A DNA stretch of 24,749 nucleotides from the NCBI RefSeq assembly GCF_035830635.1, contig NZ_JAYMFI010000016.1, forward strand, positions 1 through 24,749. The letters are read 5' to 3'. This DNA comes from Adlercreutzia shanghongiae (GTDB lineage Bacteria > Actinomycetota > Coriobacteriia > Coriobacteriales > Eggerthellaceae). The notes under the pieces were generated by a model. It ran no database searches, was not told where the DNA came from, and saw only the letters and a list, made by a program, of their open reading frames with translations. Made by a program: the position numbers and the translations under genes. Below are positions 1-7,104 of this stretch, piece after piece (the stretch's first letter is position 1; each line of letters begins with the position of its first letter).

Positions 1-64
1 CGGCTTCCATCTTCGCGGCGCAGTTGGCGCAGTCCAGGTTCTCTAGCTTGAATGCCTTTCGCAT
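1..64 (-). CDS. Heavy-metal-associated (HMA) domain protein, N-terminal fragment; probably a metal P-type ATPase
   Basis: Reading leftward from the ATG at 62-64, the first 21 residues contain the signature LDCANCAAKME, the metal-binding CxxC loop that opens an HMA domain. HMA domains bind soft or transition metal ions and sit at the N-terminus of Cd/Zn/Cu P-type ATPases or form small metallochaperones. An AAAGGAA ribosome site precedes the start. The gene lies directly downstream of an ArsR/SmtB repressor on the same strand, the usual cadC-cadA or smtB-ziaA order, so an efflux ATPase is the likelier reading. The window edge cuts the gene, so no transmembrane or DKTG motif can be checked and a short chaperone is not excluded. 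Confidence 0.7.
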   Translation of the reverse strand, partial: MRKAFKLENLDCANCAAKMEA

Positions 65-133
65 GGCGGTTCCTTTCTCGTTCTCGCTCAATGGTGGCTG
101 GGGGGCTTTCAGTGCTGTATGTCATAGTGCCGT

Positions 134-227
134 GTGTCATCCTGAGCGGAGGCCGAAGGCCGGAGTCGAAGGATCTCGGTGCTGCTCGTAAGATCCTTCG
201 ACTCGCTTCGCTCGCTCAGGATGACAC
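134..227. repeat. Palindromic intergenic repeat element
   Basis: The outer arms GTGTCATCCTGAGCG (134-148) and its exact complement (213-227) pair perfectly over 15 bp. Inner arms AGTCGAAGGATCT (164-176) and complement (191-203) pair over 13 bp around a 14-base loop. The core words (TCATCCTGAGCG, TCGAAGGATCT) resemble a palindromic repeat seen between genes in many bacterial genomes. It lies between the ArsR gene and the HMA gene, so in the transcript it would form a large hairpin that could attenuate or stabilise the operon mRNA. No T-run follows on either strand, so a simple intrinsic terminator is unlikely. Confidence 0.75.
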
Positions 228-236
228 GGGTCGGGC

Positions 237-641
237 TTACTCGCAGACGTGGGTGATGCCCTGGGCGAGCATGGTGAAGACGTGGTCGTCGGACAGGGAG
301 TAGATGACGTTTTTGCCGTCGCGGGCGGCTTTCACGAGGCGTGCCTGCTTCAAGGTGCGCAGCTGGTGGCTGACGGCGCTTTGGGTGCAGCCGACGGTGG
401 CGCTGATGTCGTTTACGCTGAGCCCGCCGCCCATCAGGGCGAACAGGATCTTGATGCGCGTGGTGTCGGAGAACGCCTTGAACAGGTCGGCCACGTCGAA
501 GAGAAGCTCCTCGTCGGGCATTTCCTCGAACAGGGTGGCGGTTGCCTCGCGGTTGCAGCCGCAGGGGCAGTCGATCATCTGGGCGCAGGCGGTTTCCACG
601 ACCTTTCCGGCTTCCCTTTCGATAGCTGTTGTTTCGCTCAT
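237..641 (-). CDS. ArsR/SmtB-family metal-responsive transcriptional repressor
   Basis: A 134-residue winged-helix repressor expected to bind DNA as a dimer and release it on binding Zn, Cd or Pb. The central HTH (TVGCTQSAVSHQLRTLKQARLV) and wing (RDGKNVIYSL) match ArsR proteins. The last helix carries D-x-H-x10-H-x2-E at the C-terminus, which is the alpha-5 zinc site of SmtB/ZiaR. The N-terminus has a Cys cluster (C at TACAQ, then DCPCGCN), reminiscent of the CadC N-terminal site, whereas the alpha-3 cysteines of CadC are absent. The start at 641 is chosen because AAGGAG sits five bases upstream; an in-frame ATG at 668 lies inside the operator and lacks a ribosome site. It heads an operon with the HMA gene and is probably autoregulated through the operator at 668-685. 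Confidence 0.9.
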   Translation of the reverse strand: MSETTAIEREAGKVVETACAQMIDCPCGCNREATATLFEEMPDEELLFDVADLFKAFSDTTRIKILFALMGGGLSVNDISATVGCTQSAVSHQLRTLKQARLVKAARDGKNVIYSLSDDHVFTMLAQGITHVCE

Positions 642-667
642 CAGTACTCCTTGTGAACTTTCAAACA

Positions 668-685
668 TATGAGCAACTGTTCATA
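668..685. promoter_or_regulatory. Predicted ArsR/SmtB operator
   Basis: TATGAGCA-AC-TGTTCATA is an inverted repeat with one mismatch and a 2-bp centre. This matches the 12-2-12 type operators known for SmtB/CadC proteins (TGAACA-N2-TGTTCA core). It abuts the -10 box of the leftward promoter, so bound repressor would cover the transcription start. Confidence 0.75.
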
Positions 686-713
686 AGTATAGGCGCCGCC
701 ATCGTTCTGTCAA
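686..713 (-). promoter_or_regulatory. Sigma-70-type promoter of the metal operon
   Basis: On the minus strand, a perfect -35 box TTGACA (708-713) and a near-consensus -10 box TATACT (686-691) are separated by 16 bp. Transcription would start inside the adjacent palindrome at 668-685, the standard layout for repression by an ArsR-family protein. Confidence 0.8.
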
Positions 714-886
714 GGGGAGGATTAAAACGATTCTTTTGGAGGGTCAAAGGGAGGGAAAGCGTAACGGGGCTGTCGCCACGGGGCGCAAGGTCGGGGGTAC
801 CATCGGGGAAACGGCGCGCGCCGCGCAGAGTCATCGGGCTAACGACGCGCGCTGCGCGTGAGTGATTGAGTTCGAAAGGTGTTGCT

Positions 887-1264
887 ATGAAGGCTTACAA
901 AATCGTCGATGCCGACTTTGTGAAGCGGGAGATCGGGCGCATGCCTCTGGTGGACGTGCGGCCGCCGCTGCGCTACGACGAGGGGCATATTCCCGGGGCC
1001 GTGAACGTCAGGCTCGATGTGGCAGCTGCTTCCGACGACCCGTCCGAGGAGCTGGCCGAGATGTTTCAGGAAGACGGCATTTACCCGGAGGACGCGGCCA
1101 TTGTGTACTGTCAGATTGGCGTGCACGCGAAAATCGCCTGCGACTATCTGGCGTCGGAGGGCTATAGCAATTTGTACCTGTATGCCGGCAGCATGAACGA
1201 TTGGGCGAGCGATTCGGCGCGTCCGGTGCAGCGCTCGCAGGCTGCCTTCGCGAGGGCTTCCTAG
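887..1264 (+). CDS. Rhodanese-like sulfurtransferase domain protein
   Basis: A 125-residue single-domain rhodanese. The CDC25-like substructure VDVRPPLRYDEGHIPGAVNV (about residues 24-43) is followed by the active-site loop with Cys75 in VYCQIGVHA. Rhodaneses carry sulfur as a persulfide on this cysteine. The loop CQIGVH differs from the usual CxxGxR, so the preferred acceptor is uncertain. ATG at 887 is chosen since AAAGG lies eight bases upstream; a TTG at 866 is in frame but has no ribosome site. The gene stands alone, divergent from the metal repressor operon, and ends before a strong terminator. It is likely cytoplasmic, with no signal peptide. Confidence 0.85.
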   Translation: MKAYKIVDADFVKREIGRMPLVDVRPPLRYDEGHIPGAVNVRLDVAAASDDPSEELAEMFQEDGIYPEDAAIVYCQIGVHAKIACDYLASEGYSNLYLYAGSMNDWASDSARPVQRSQAAFARAS

Positions 1265-1370
1265 GGAGTGCTGGCGAGCATTGTGCGCTTGCTGTCGCGA
1301 CGCGGCGCTGCCTGCCCGTATAGCTTTGCGGGCGCGCCTTTTGTGTCCTGCGGCGCGACGAAACGATGAC

Positions 1371-1406
1371 AAGGGCCGTCTGCCTGTGGCGGGCGGCCTT
1401 TTCCTG
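1371..1406 (+). terminator. Rho-independent terminator after the rhodanese gene
   Basis: AAGG-G-CCGTCTGCC pairs with GGCGGGCGGCCTT to give a stem of about 13 bp with one bulged G and two G-T pairs, a TGT loop, and a following TTTTCC tail. It separates the rhodanese from the phosphatase transcript. Confidence 0.75.
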
Positions 1407-1453
1407 TTCTACTATGGGACCATCAACCGACGAGCGCGAGATAGGGGAGGCCC

Positions 1454-2332
1454 ATGGGTACGGAAGGCAAGCAGGAGCAGACCATGGAAGCGTCTCGGAA
1501 GCTGGATTTGCCTGAAGAGGTTCCTGGGTTCCCGGAGTTCGGGCACATTCCCTTCGAGGGGCTGCACAACACGCGCGATTTGGGCGGTCTGCCCGCGGCC
1601 GATGGGCGCCGCATCAAGCCGGCGCTGCTGCTGCGGTCGGGCGCGCTGCACAAGGCGACCGAGCAAGACCTCGCGCGGCTTCTGGCCGACTATCATCTGG
1701 AAGGCGTGGTCGATTTCCGCACCGAGCTGGAGCGCGATAAAGAGCCTGACCCTCGCGAGCTTATGGAAGGCGTGGTGTTCTACGATTTTCCGGCGCTTGC
1801 TGGCGAGTCCATGGGCATCACCCACGGCGCGGGGCTCGCGAAGGACATGAAGACGCTGGAGGCGGTGAAGGCCCAGCCCCACGAGATGGTGAAGAAGATG
1901 TACCCGGAGATTCTGCTGGGCGATGCGGGGCTTGTGGCGTACCGCTCGCTTCTGAACGTGCTTCTGGAGTCGGACGGTGGGGCGGTGCTGTGGCACTGCA
2001 CCGAGGGCAAGGACCGCGCCGGTTTGGGTGCGGTGGTGGTGGAGCGCGCGCTCGGCGTGCCCGAGCCCGATGTGCGCGCCGACTATCTTGCCACCAACTT
2101 GTTCGCCCGCACGCGCGCCGAGGGCATTCTGGATGCTCTGGCCGCGAAGCTGCCGGCTCTGCGCGGGCTGGATGCCGATATCGATTCGTTCTTCTACGCC
2201 TACGCCGACTACTACGATGCTGCTATGGACGCCGTGGCCGACGCGTTCGGCACCTTCGACGCCTACCTTGCCGAGGCGCTGGACTTCGGCCCCGAGAAGC
2301 AGGCGGCCCTGCGCGCGAAGTATTTGGCGTAA
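1454..2332 (+). CDS. Tyrosine-protein phosphatase (Y_phosphatase3/IphP type)
   Basis: A 292-residue phosphatase. The N-terminal motif NTRDLGGLPAADGR and LLLRSGAL, followed by the P-loop HCTEGKDRAG with catalytic Cys182, are the hallmarks of the bacterial IphP/MptpB-like protein tyrosine phosphatase family, which hydrolyses phosphotyrosine and in some members other phosphoresidues or phosphoinositides. Lys and Asp after the Cys are typical of this family. The start at 1454 follows AGGGGAGG; the in-frame ATG at 1484 is a weaker alternative. No signal peptide is evident, so it is probably cytoplasmic. It lies 88 bp upstream of guaA with no obvious link to purine synthesis. Confidence 0.88.
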   Translation: MGTEGKQEQTMEASRKLDLPEEVPGFPEFGHIPFEGLHNTRDLGGLPAADGRRIKPALLLRSGALHKATEQDLARLLADYHLEGVVDFRTELERDKEPDPRELMEGVVFYDFPALAGESMGITHGAGLAKDMKTLEAVKAQPHEMVKKMYPEILLGDAGLVAYRSLLNVLLESDGGAVLWHCTEGKDRAGLGAVVVERALGVPEPDVRADYLATNLFARTRAEGILDALAAKLPALRGLDADIDSFFYAYADYYDAAMDAVADAFGTFDAYLAEALDFGPEKQAALRAKYLA

Positions 2333-2420
2333 TTCAGCGATATTTCATCCCGCAGAAATATGCCCCCGCGTGCGGAGGTGTAAAATCGCCCTCGAACATT
2401 CCGCAACCCAAGGAGGCACC

Positions 2421-4025
2421 GTGGCCGAGTCCGCAACCCCGGAACAGATTGTCATTGTCGTCGATTTCGGCGCTCAGTACGGGCAGCTCATTGCCCGCCG
2501 CGTGCGCGATTTGCACGTGTATTCCGAAATCGTGCCGTGCGATATCACGGCCGAGGAAGTGCGCGCTATGGCGCCCGCGGCCATCATCTTGTCCGGCGGT
2601 CCGGCCAGCGTGTACGCGGAAGACGCGCCCTCCATCGACCCGGAGATTCTCTCGCTCGGCATTCCCGTGCTGGGCTTCTGCTACGGCCAGCAGGCCATGG
2701 CCGTGGCGCTCGGTGGGGAAGTGGCCCACACCGAGAAGGGCGAGTACGGCCCGGCGGTCATCACGCGGGCGGTCGAGTCGGCGCTGTTCGACGGCACTCC
2801 CGGCGAGCAGACTGTGTGGATGAGCCACCGCGACGCCGTGAGCCGCGTGCCCGAGGGCTTCTCCGTCACGTCGCGCACCGAGTTGTGCCCGGTGGCGTCG
2901 ATGGAATACCCTGAGCGGCGCCTATTCGCCACGCAGTTCCACCCCGAGGTGCGCCACACCGAGTTCGGCCAGACGCTGCTGCGCAATTTCCTGTTCGGCG
3001 TGTGCGAGCTTGAGCCCGATTGGACCATGGACTCCATCATCGAGGACTCGGTGGAGGCCATCCGTGCCGAGGTGGGGGACGACCGCGTGATTCTGGGCCT
3101 TTCGGGCGGCGTGGACTCGTCGGTGGTGGCAGCGCTGTGCGCCCGCGCCATCGGCAAGCAGCTGACCTGCGTGTTCGTGAACCATGGGCTGCTGCGCAAG
3201 GGCGAGCCCGAGGAAGTGGAAGAGGTGTTCACGAAGCAGTTCGACGTGGACTTCATCCACGTGCACGCCGAGGAGCGCTACCTGGAGCTTCTGGCCGGCG
3301 TGACCGACCCGGAACAGAAGCGCCGCATCATCGGCACCCAGTTCTGGAAGGAGTTCTTCGCCGTGGCGGAGGATCTGGCTCAGGATGGGCGTCCGGTGAA
3401 GTACCTGGCCCAGGGCACCATTTACCCCGACATCATCGAAAGCGGCGCGCGCAAGACCGGCGGGAAGGCGAGCACCATCAAGTCGCATCATAACTTGATT
3501 CCGTTCCCCGAGGGCGTGCATTTCGACCTGATTGAGCCTTTGGACCACTTCTTCAAGGACGAGGTGCGCGCGCTGGGCACGGCGCTGGGCCTGCCCGACT
3601 ACATCGTGCACCGCCAGCCCTTCCCGGGGCCGGGTTTGGCCATCCGCATCATCGGCGATGTGGACGCCGAGAAGCTGGACATCCTGAAGAACGCCGACGC
3701 CATCGTGCGGGCGGAGCTGGACGCCTACAACGAGCGCCTGTTCGTCGAGACCGGCGAGCGCAACAGCGAGCACGCCGTGTGGCAGTACTTCGCCGTGCTG
3801 CCCGACATCAAGAGCGTAGGCGTCATGGGCGACGAGCGCACCTACGCCCGCCCGGTGATTCTACGCGCCGTAGAAAGCTCGGACGCCATGACCGCCGACT
3901 GGGCCCGCCTGCCCTACGACGTGTTGGCCCGCATCTCCGGCCGCATCGTAGCCGAGGTCCCCGGCGTGAACCGCGTGGTGTATGATATCACCAGCAAACC
4001 GCCCGCAACGATCGAGTGGGAGTAG
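2421..4025 (+). CDS. guaA: GMP synthase (glutamine-hydrolysing)
   Basis: A 534-residue enzyme converting XMP, ATP and glutamine to GMP, the last step of guanine nucleotide synthesis. Residues 1-195 form the class I glutamine amidotransferase: nucleophile Cys87 in GFCYGQQ, and His174/Glu176 in FHPE. Residues from about 200 form the ATP pyrophosphatase domain with P-loop SGGVDSS at 228. The C-terminal dimerisation domain ends in the expected KPPATIEWE. The GTG start at 2421 is chosen because AAGGAGG lies just upstream and it gives the canonical N-terminus EQIVIVVDFGAQYGQLIARR; the reading frame stays open far upstream but is not coding there. No frame disruptions are seen. A short hairpin plus TTTT at 4024-4040 may contribute to termination. 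Confidence 0.98.
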   Translation: MAESATPEQIVIVVDFGAQYGQLIARRVRDLHVYSEIVPCDITAEEVRAMAPAAIILSGGPASVYAEDAPSIDPEILSLGIPVLGFCYGQQAMAVALGGEVAHTEKGEYGPAVITRAVESALFDGTPGEQTVWMSHRDAVSRVPEGFSVTSRTELCPVASMEYPERRLFATQFHPEVRHTEFGQTLLRNFLFGVCELEPDWTMDSIIEDSVEAIRAEVGDDRVILGLSGGVDSSVVAALCARAIGKQLTCVFVNHGLLRKGEPEEVEEVFTKQFDVDFIHVHAEERYLELLAGVTDPEQKRRIIGTQFWKEFFAVAEDLAQDGRPVKYLAQGTIYPDIIESGARKTGGKASTIKSHHNLIPFPEGVHFDLIEPLDHFFKDEVRALGTALGLPDYIVHRQPFPGPGLAIRIIGDVDAEKLDILKNADAIVRAELDAYNERLFVETGERNSEHAVWQYFAVLPDIKSVGVMGDERTYARPVILRAVESSDAMTADWARLPYDVLARISGRIVAEVPGVNRVVYDITSKPPATIEWE

Positions 4026-4062
4026 AGGTCTCCCTCTTTTGCTCGATGCTTGATCGCATTAA

Positions 4063-4090
4063 CGGGCGCTCTCTATAACGAGGGCGCCCG
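4063..4090 (+). terminator. Weak terminator-like hairpin after guaA
   Basis: CGGGCGC (4063-4069) pairs with GCGCCCG (4084-4090) around a 14-base loop. The tail CTTCATT is poor in T, and the Fic gene ribosome site starts ten bases later, so termination may be partial. Confidence 0.4.
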
Positions 4091-4111
4091 CTTCATTATG
4101 AGGAGCGCCCC

Positions 4112-4783
4112 GTGTATGCCCTGCAATTCATGCGCGATCACCAGGCCTATTTCGAAGACTACGTGACGCGCAGCACATACCACTCGAACGCCATCGAGGG
4201 CAGCACGCTGTCCTTCGCCGAGACCTATGCCATCCTCTGGAACGACAATACTCTGAAGGTGACGGCTACGGCTCGCGAGCTGTACGAGGCGATTAACCAT
4301 AAGTACGCCCTGGCCACGGCCTCGGAAAACATGGACAACCTTCTTTCGGAGCGGCTTATCAAGGCCTTAGCGCGGGATATCAACCGCAACATAAGCGGCA
4401 TCGACGACTATCGTCGCGGTCAGGTGGTCATTCGCGGGGCGGAGCACCTGCCACCGGCCGCCAACCAGGTGAACCAGCTCATGATGCAGCTCGTGTACGA
4501 GTACAACCACGATGAGGAAGGGGATCCCTTCCTGCGCGAGGCCCGCTTCCATATCCGCTTCGAGAGGATTCATCCCTTCGAGGACGGTAACGGCCGGACA
4601 GGTCGCATCCTCGTAAATCGCGGTCTCATGCGCGCTGGCCTCGCCCCGGTAGTGATTCCCGTGGAAGAGCGTGCTGCCTACATGGACTTGCTGGCACGCA
4701 GCGATTACGACGGCCTGGCCGCCATGCTGCGCCGCCTGTCGGAGGCGGAGACTGAACGTATGGGGAGGTTCGCCGAACTATAA
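4112..4783 (+). CDS. Fic family protein (predicted AMPylase, N-terminal autoinhibitory helix)
   Basis: A 223-residue Fic domain protein. The catalytic loop HPFEDGNGRTGR starts at His154 and matches HxFx(D/E)GNGRxxR completely, so nucleotidyl transfer (usually AMP from ATP onto a target hydroxyl) should be possible. Residues 25-30, SNAIEG, match the inhibitory motif (S/T)xxxE(G/N) and lie N-terminal to the core, which places it with class II autoinhibited Fic proteins that need no separate antitoxin. GTG at 4112 is the likely start, with AGGAG six bases upstream. No partner gene adjoins. The target protein cannot be inferred. It is the last GC-rich core-like gene before the accessory region. 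Confidence 0.9.
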   Translation: MYALQFMRDHQAYFEDYVTRSTYHSNAIEGSTLSFAETYAILWNDNTLKVTATARELYEAINHKYALATASENMDNLLSERLIKALARDINRNISGIDDYRRGQVVIRGAEHLPPAANQVNQLMMQLVYEYNHDEEGDPFLREARFHIRFERIHPFEDGNGRTGRILVNRGLMRAGLAPVVIPVEERAAYMDLLARSDYDGLAAMLRRLSEAETERMGRFAEL

Positions 4784-4808
4784 CGGCGCTTGGCGCAAGG
4801 GATGAAAG

Positions 4809-4928
4809 CTATTCCGCTTTCGGAAGGTACTTCGTCATGAGCTCTCTGGGGATGTGGCAGTAGTCGTTGGGAAACTTGTCCAGGTGGTCCTGGTGCTCCT
4901 CGGCGCTTGGGATGTAGAAATACGCGAG
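4809..4928 (-). pseudogene. msrA: 3' fragment of peptide-methionine (S)-S-oxide reductase
   Basis: Reading leftward, this stretch encodes FYIPSAEEHQDHLDKFPN and then DYCHIP to a stop at 4809-4811. AEEHQD followed by YCHI is the conserved C-terminal signature of MsrA, which repairs oxidised methionine. Only about 39 residues remain: the frame hits a stop immediately upstream (near 4930), and the N-terminal GCFWG active site is absent from the window. The break coincides with the start of the CTAACGAC hairpins, so msrA seems to have been cut by insertion or deletion at the edge of the accessory region. Confidence 0.75.
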
Positions 4929-4939
4929 CGCGCTAGTTG

Positions 4940-5015
4940 GCTAACGACAGGTATGTGTCGTTAGCGCAGCTGTTCGCTTTCTAACGACTAATTATCGCGA
5001 AAAAGTGTCGTTAGA
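4940..5015. repeat. Two adjacent hairpins sharing the motif CTAACGAC
   Basis: Hairpin 1: GCTAACGACA (4940-4949) and TGTCGTTAGC (4956-4965), perfect over 10 bp with a 6-base loop. Hairpin 2: TCTAACGAC (4980-4988) and GTCGTTAGA (5007-5015), perfect over 9 bp with an 18-base AT-rich loop. The same heptamer TAACGAC therefore occurs four times in 76 bp. They lie between the msrA fragment and the CoiA-like gene. No other gene is seen in 4784-5171. They could be recombination junction remnants, operators or transcript hairpins. Confidence 0.7.
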
Positions 5016-5171
5016 CTGTCGGCGAAGCTTGCGACGACGGTCAAGCGCCCCGCATCTCTTGCTGGCTGATAGCGGTTGGCAACTCCGGTCTAAACGATCT
5101 ACAGTATTGGAAGGGAGGCACCGTGCTACCTATCAGGTTGGTGGCATGCGTTGAGGCGAAGGTGGAACGAG

Positions 5172-6311
5172 ATGAGCGATGTCTGGGGAGAGAGCCTGCC
5201 GATTCTCTACGGCAGGAGCGTTGCGACTGGTGAGCTCGTTCATGTGGACGATGCCCCGAACGGAAAAGCGTGTGGGTGCGTGTGCCCCGATCCAGGATGC
5301 GGCCAACCTCTCATCGCCCGCAACAATGGCAAGAAGAAGATCCATCATTTCGCCCATATCGGTGGCACGTGCGCATGGTCGGCCGAATATCTGCTGGCCG
5401 AATTGACCTTGGAAGTCATAAAAGAGCGCGGGCACGTTTGGTTCCCGGAGCTGTCCTACGAGGCACCTGGAACGCATCGCCTGGAGATAATTTCGAAGGG
5501 CATGGAGTTGCCGGTGAGCTGTGCGAAGAAAATTGAGGCGGAGGGTAGAAAAGCCCCGGTTATTGCCGTGGAGGTCCGAACATCCCGTGGGTGTGTCCGA
5601 TACGTATTCGTCCCCGAGCTCGCGCATGTTCTCAGCGGCGAGCAAATCGCGAGTCTTGGACAAGAGTGTCGGGGGATTGTCAGGATTGACCTTCGTGGCC
5701 TGATGCGCTCGATGAAGGCCTTGGAAGGAAAGCACTACGACCGGGAGGAACTTGCGGTCAGAATCCAGAGCAAAGAGGTTATGGAGGAGCTGCTGTCTGG
5801 GGGGCGCCAGCGGCATCTGAGTTGGGCGTGGAACGTCAAGGCAAAGGAACTCAGCGATCAGGCGTGGAAGCTCTATGAGCAGCGCAAGGAAGAAGAAAGA
5901 CAAAAGGCAGACGCAGAGAAGGAGCGGAGAGCCGCCATCGATCAGGCGAGGCGAGAGAAGGCGTGCCTAGCGGCCGCCAAGAGGGCCGAAGAAGAACGGG
6001 CGCAGCTGGCCCAGGCGGCAAAGGCGGCAGCAGAGATGGAGGCAGCGCGCGAGGCTTGGGAGGAGGCGCATCCCGTGCAGGGGAGGGCGATACGCGATGA
6101 AGCGCGTCGCCAGAAGTCCCTCAGCAGCATGGATCGCGCCCGCGAGATAATGGCCCCTATTGTGGACGATGCGCGAAAGCCCGCAAAGGATCTAGGCGGC
6201 AAACGATGGTACCGCTGCGAGAAATGCGGCAAAGTGGGCCCAGCCGACGAGTTCGCTATCGGTGACGTGGGCAGCATCTGGAATCACGGAGTGTGCCTTG
6301 AGTGCGTTTGA
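5172..6311 (+). CDS. CoiA-like protein with coiled coil and C-terminal zinc ribbon
   Basis: A 379-residue protein. Residues 34-67 have the cysteine-rich segment CGCVCPDPGCGQPLIAR, then KKKIHHFAH and Cys67; this pattern (Cys cluster, then HHFAH) is typical of the N-terminus of competence CoiA-like proteins. The following region (about 85-190) includes RLEII and VIAVEVRTS, where CoiA proteins carry a restriction-endonuclease-like fold; the exact catalytic set is unclear because E-x-R replaces the usual E-x-K/Q. Residues about 235-300 are a charged Ala/Glu/Lys/Arg coiled coil. The C-terminus has RCEKC (349, 352) and CLEC (375, 378), a zinc ribbon absent from CoiA of transformable Firmicutes. ATG at 5172 follows AAGGTGG. 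No other competence genes adjoin, so a nuclease or DNA-handling role in the island is inference. Confidence 0.7.
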   Translation: MSDVWGESLPILYGRSVATGELVHVDDAPNGKACGCVCPDPGCGQPLIARNNGKKKIHHFAHIGGTCAWSAEYLLAELTLEVIKERGHVWFPELSYEAPGTHRLEIISKGMELPVSCAKKIEAEGRKAPVIAVEVRTSRGCVRYVFVPELAHVLSGEQIASLGQECRGIVRIDLRGLMRSMKALEGKHYDREELAVRIQSKEVMEELLSGGRQRHLSWAWNVKAKELSDQAWKLYEQRKEEERQKADAEKERRAAIDQARREKACLAAAKRAEEERAQLAQAAKAAAEMEAAREAWEEAHPVQGRAIRDEARRQKSLSSMDRAREIMAPIVDDARKPAKDLGGKRWYRCEKCGKVGPADEFAIGDVGSIWNHGVCLECV

Positions 6312-6547
6312 GTCTCTTTGGCAAGGAGTGTAGCCCCAGCGCAAAAAAGTACGTCGTTCAAGTACAATGCATTTTAGCGTCTGTTTAATCTTGTGGGAGT
6401 TACTGCGACTTTGTCAAGCGATTAAGGGGCAGGAGCAGGCGCGCCGCGCGCTTGACTGCCGCGAGCTGAGAGCTTGACGAGGAGGGAAAAGCGCTGACGT
6501 GGCCCGTATCTACCGCGGGATAAATGCAAGAATCGGAGACAAACGTT

Positions 6548-7102
6548 ATGGGCTTAGATGCAACTGTGAGATGTCGGTGCTTCGAAGGGGGCAAGCTGAA
6601 GCCGGGTCCTGTTCCAGTCGAAGACTTGTACATCGATGAAGACGGATGCCTCTCTTCCAGAACGCTTGATGAGGCGTACAGGAAGTACGACACCAGAAGA
6701 TTCTATGCCCGCTATGACGGCCTGGAGCGGGCGTTCGATGCGTGGCTAAGCGATTGCTGCGAGCATGAGGGCGGTGAGTACTGCAGCGAATGGGTCAGCA
6801 ATTGGGCGGGCTGCGCTCAGTTCTGCTCGTTGGTGAAGGAAGCTGGCGGAGAGACACGGTTTCCTCTTCTTAGCAAGCTCCTGCCCGATGACAATGGTGG
6901 TATCTATCCTGCGGAAAAGGCGAGGGCTACGTTAGCGGAATTGGATGCGTTTATCGAGATCGTAAGCAATACCTCCCAGTGGCCATTTCCGAATCGTGAG
7001 CCTGAGTCGATTCTCTCCGAAGGCAGGTACTGGACCGCAGAACGCATAAGAGAGCTCCTTGTTGCTTCAATAGCAACAGGAAATCCGATTAGGTGGTGCT
7101 GA
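6548..7102 (+). CDS. Conserved protein of unknown function (MGLDATV-type N-terminus)
   Basis: A 184-residue protein, probably cytoplasmic, with no signal peptide or membrane segment. The N-terminus MGLDATVRCRCFEGGKLK resembles a widespread uncharacterised family beginning MGLDAxVxCxCxE. A histidine/cysteine-bearing segment SDCCEHEGGEYCSEW lies around residue 70. No enzymatic motif was recognised. ATG at 6548 is preferred to that at 6524 since GGAG lies nine bases before it and the family N-terminus starts there. The next gene begins two bases after the stop, so the two are translated together and probably act together. Related families occur near toxin-immunity genes, but immunity function here is only a guess. 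Confidence 0.65.
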   Translation: MGLDATVRCRCFEGGKLKPGPVPVEDLYIDEDGCLSSRTLDEAYRKYDTRRFYARYDGLERAFDAWLSDCCEHEGGEYCSEWVSNWAGCAQFCSLVKEAGGETRFPLLSKLLPDDNGGIYPAEKARATLAELDAFIEIVSNTSQWPFPNREPESILSEGRYWTAERIRELLVASIATGNPIRWC

Positions 7103-7104
7103 AA

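Noticed and set aside
1977..2420. Upstream extension of the guaA frame by 148 codons
   Set aside because: It overlaps the phosphatase gene, is Arg/Pro/Thr-rich, and the GTG at 2421 has AAGGAGG and gives the canonical GuaA N-terminus.
5133..5903. 256-codon minus-strand frame over the CoiA-like gene
   Set aside because: Antisense to a frame with strong Cys/His motifs; no supporting features.
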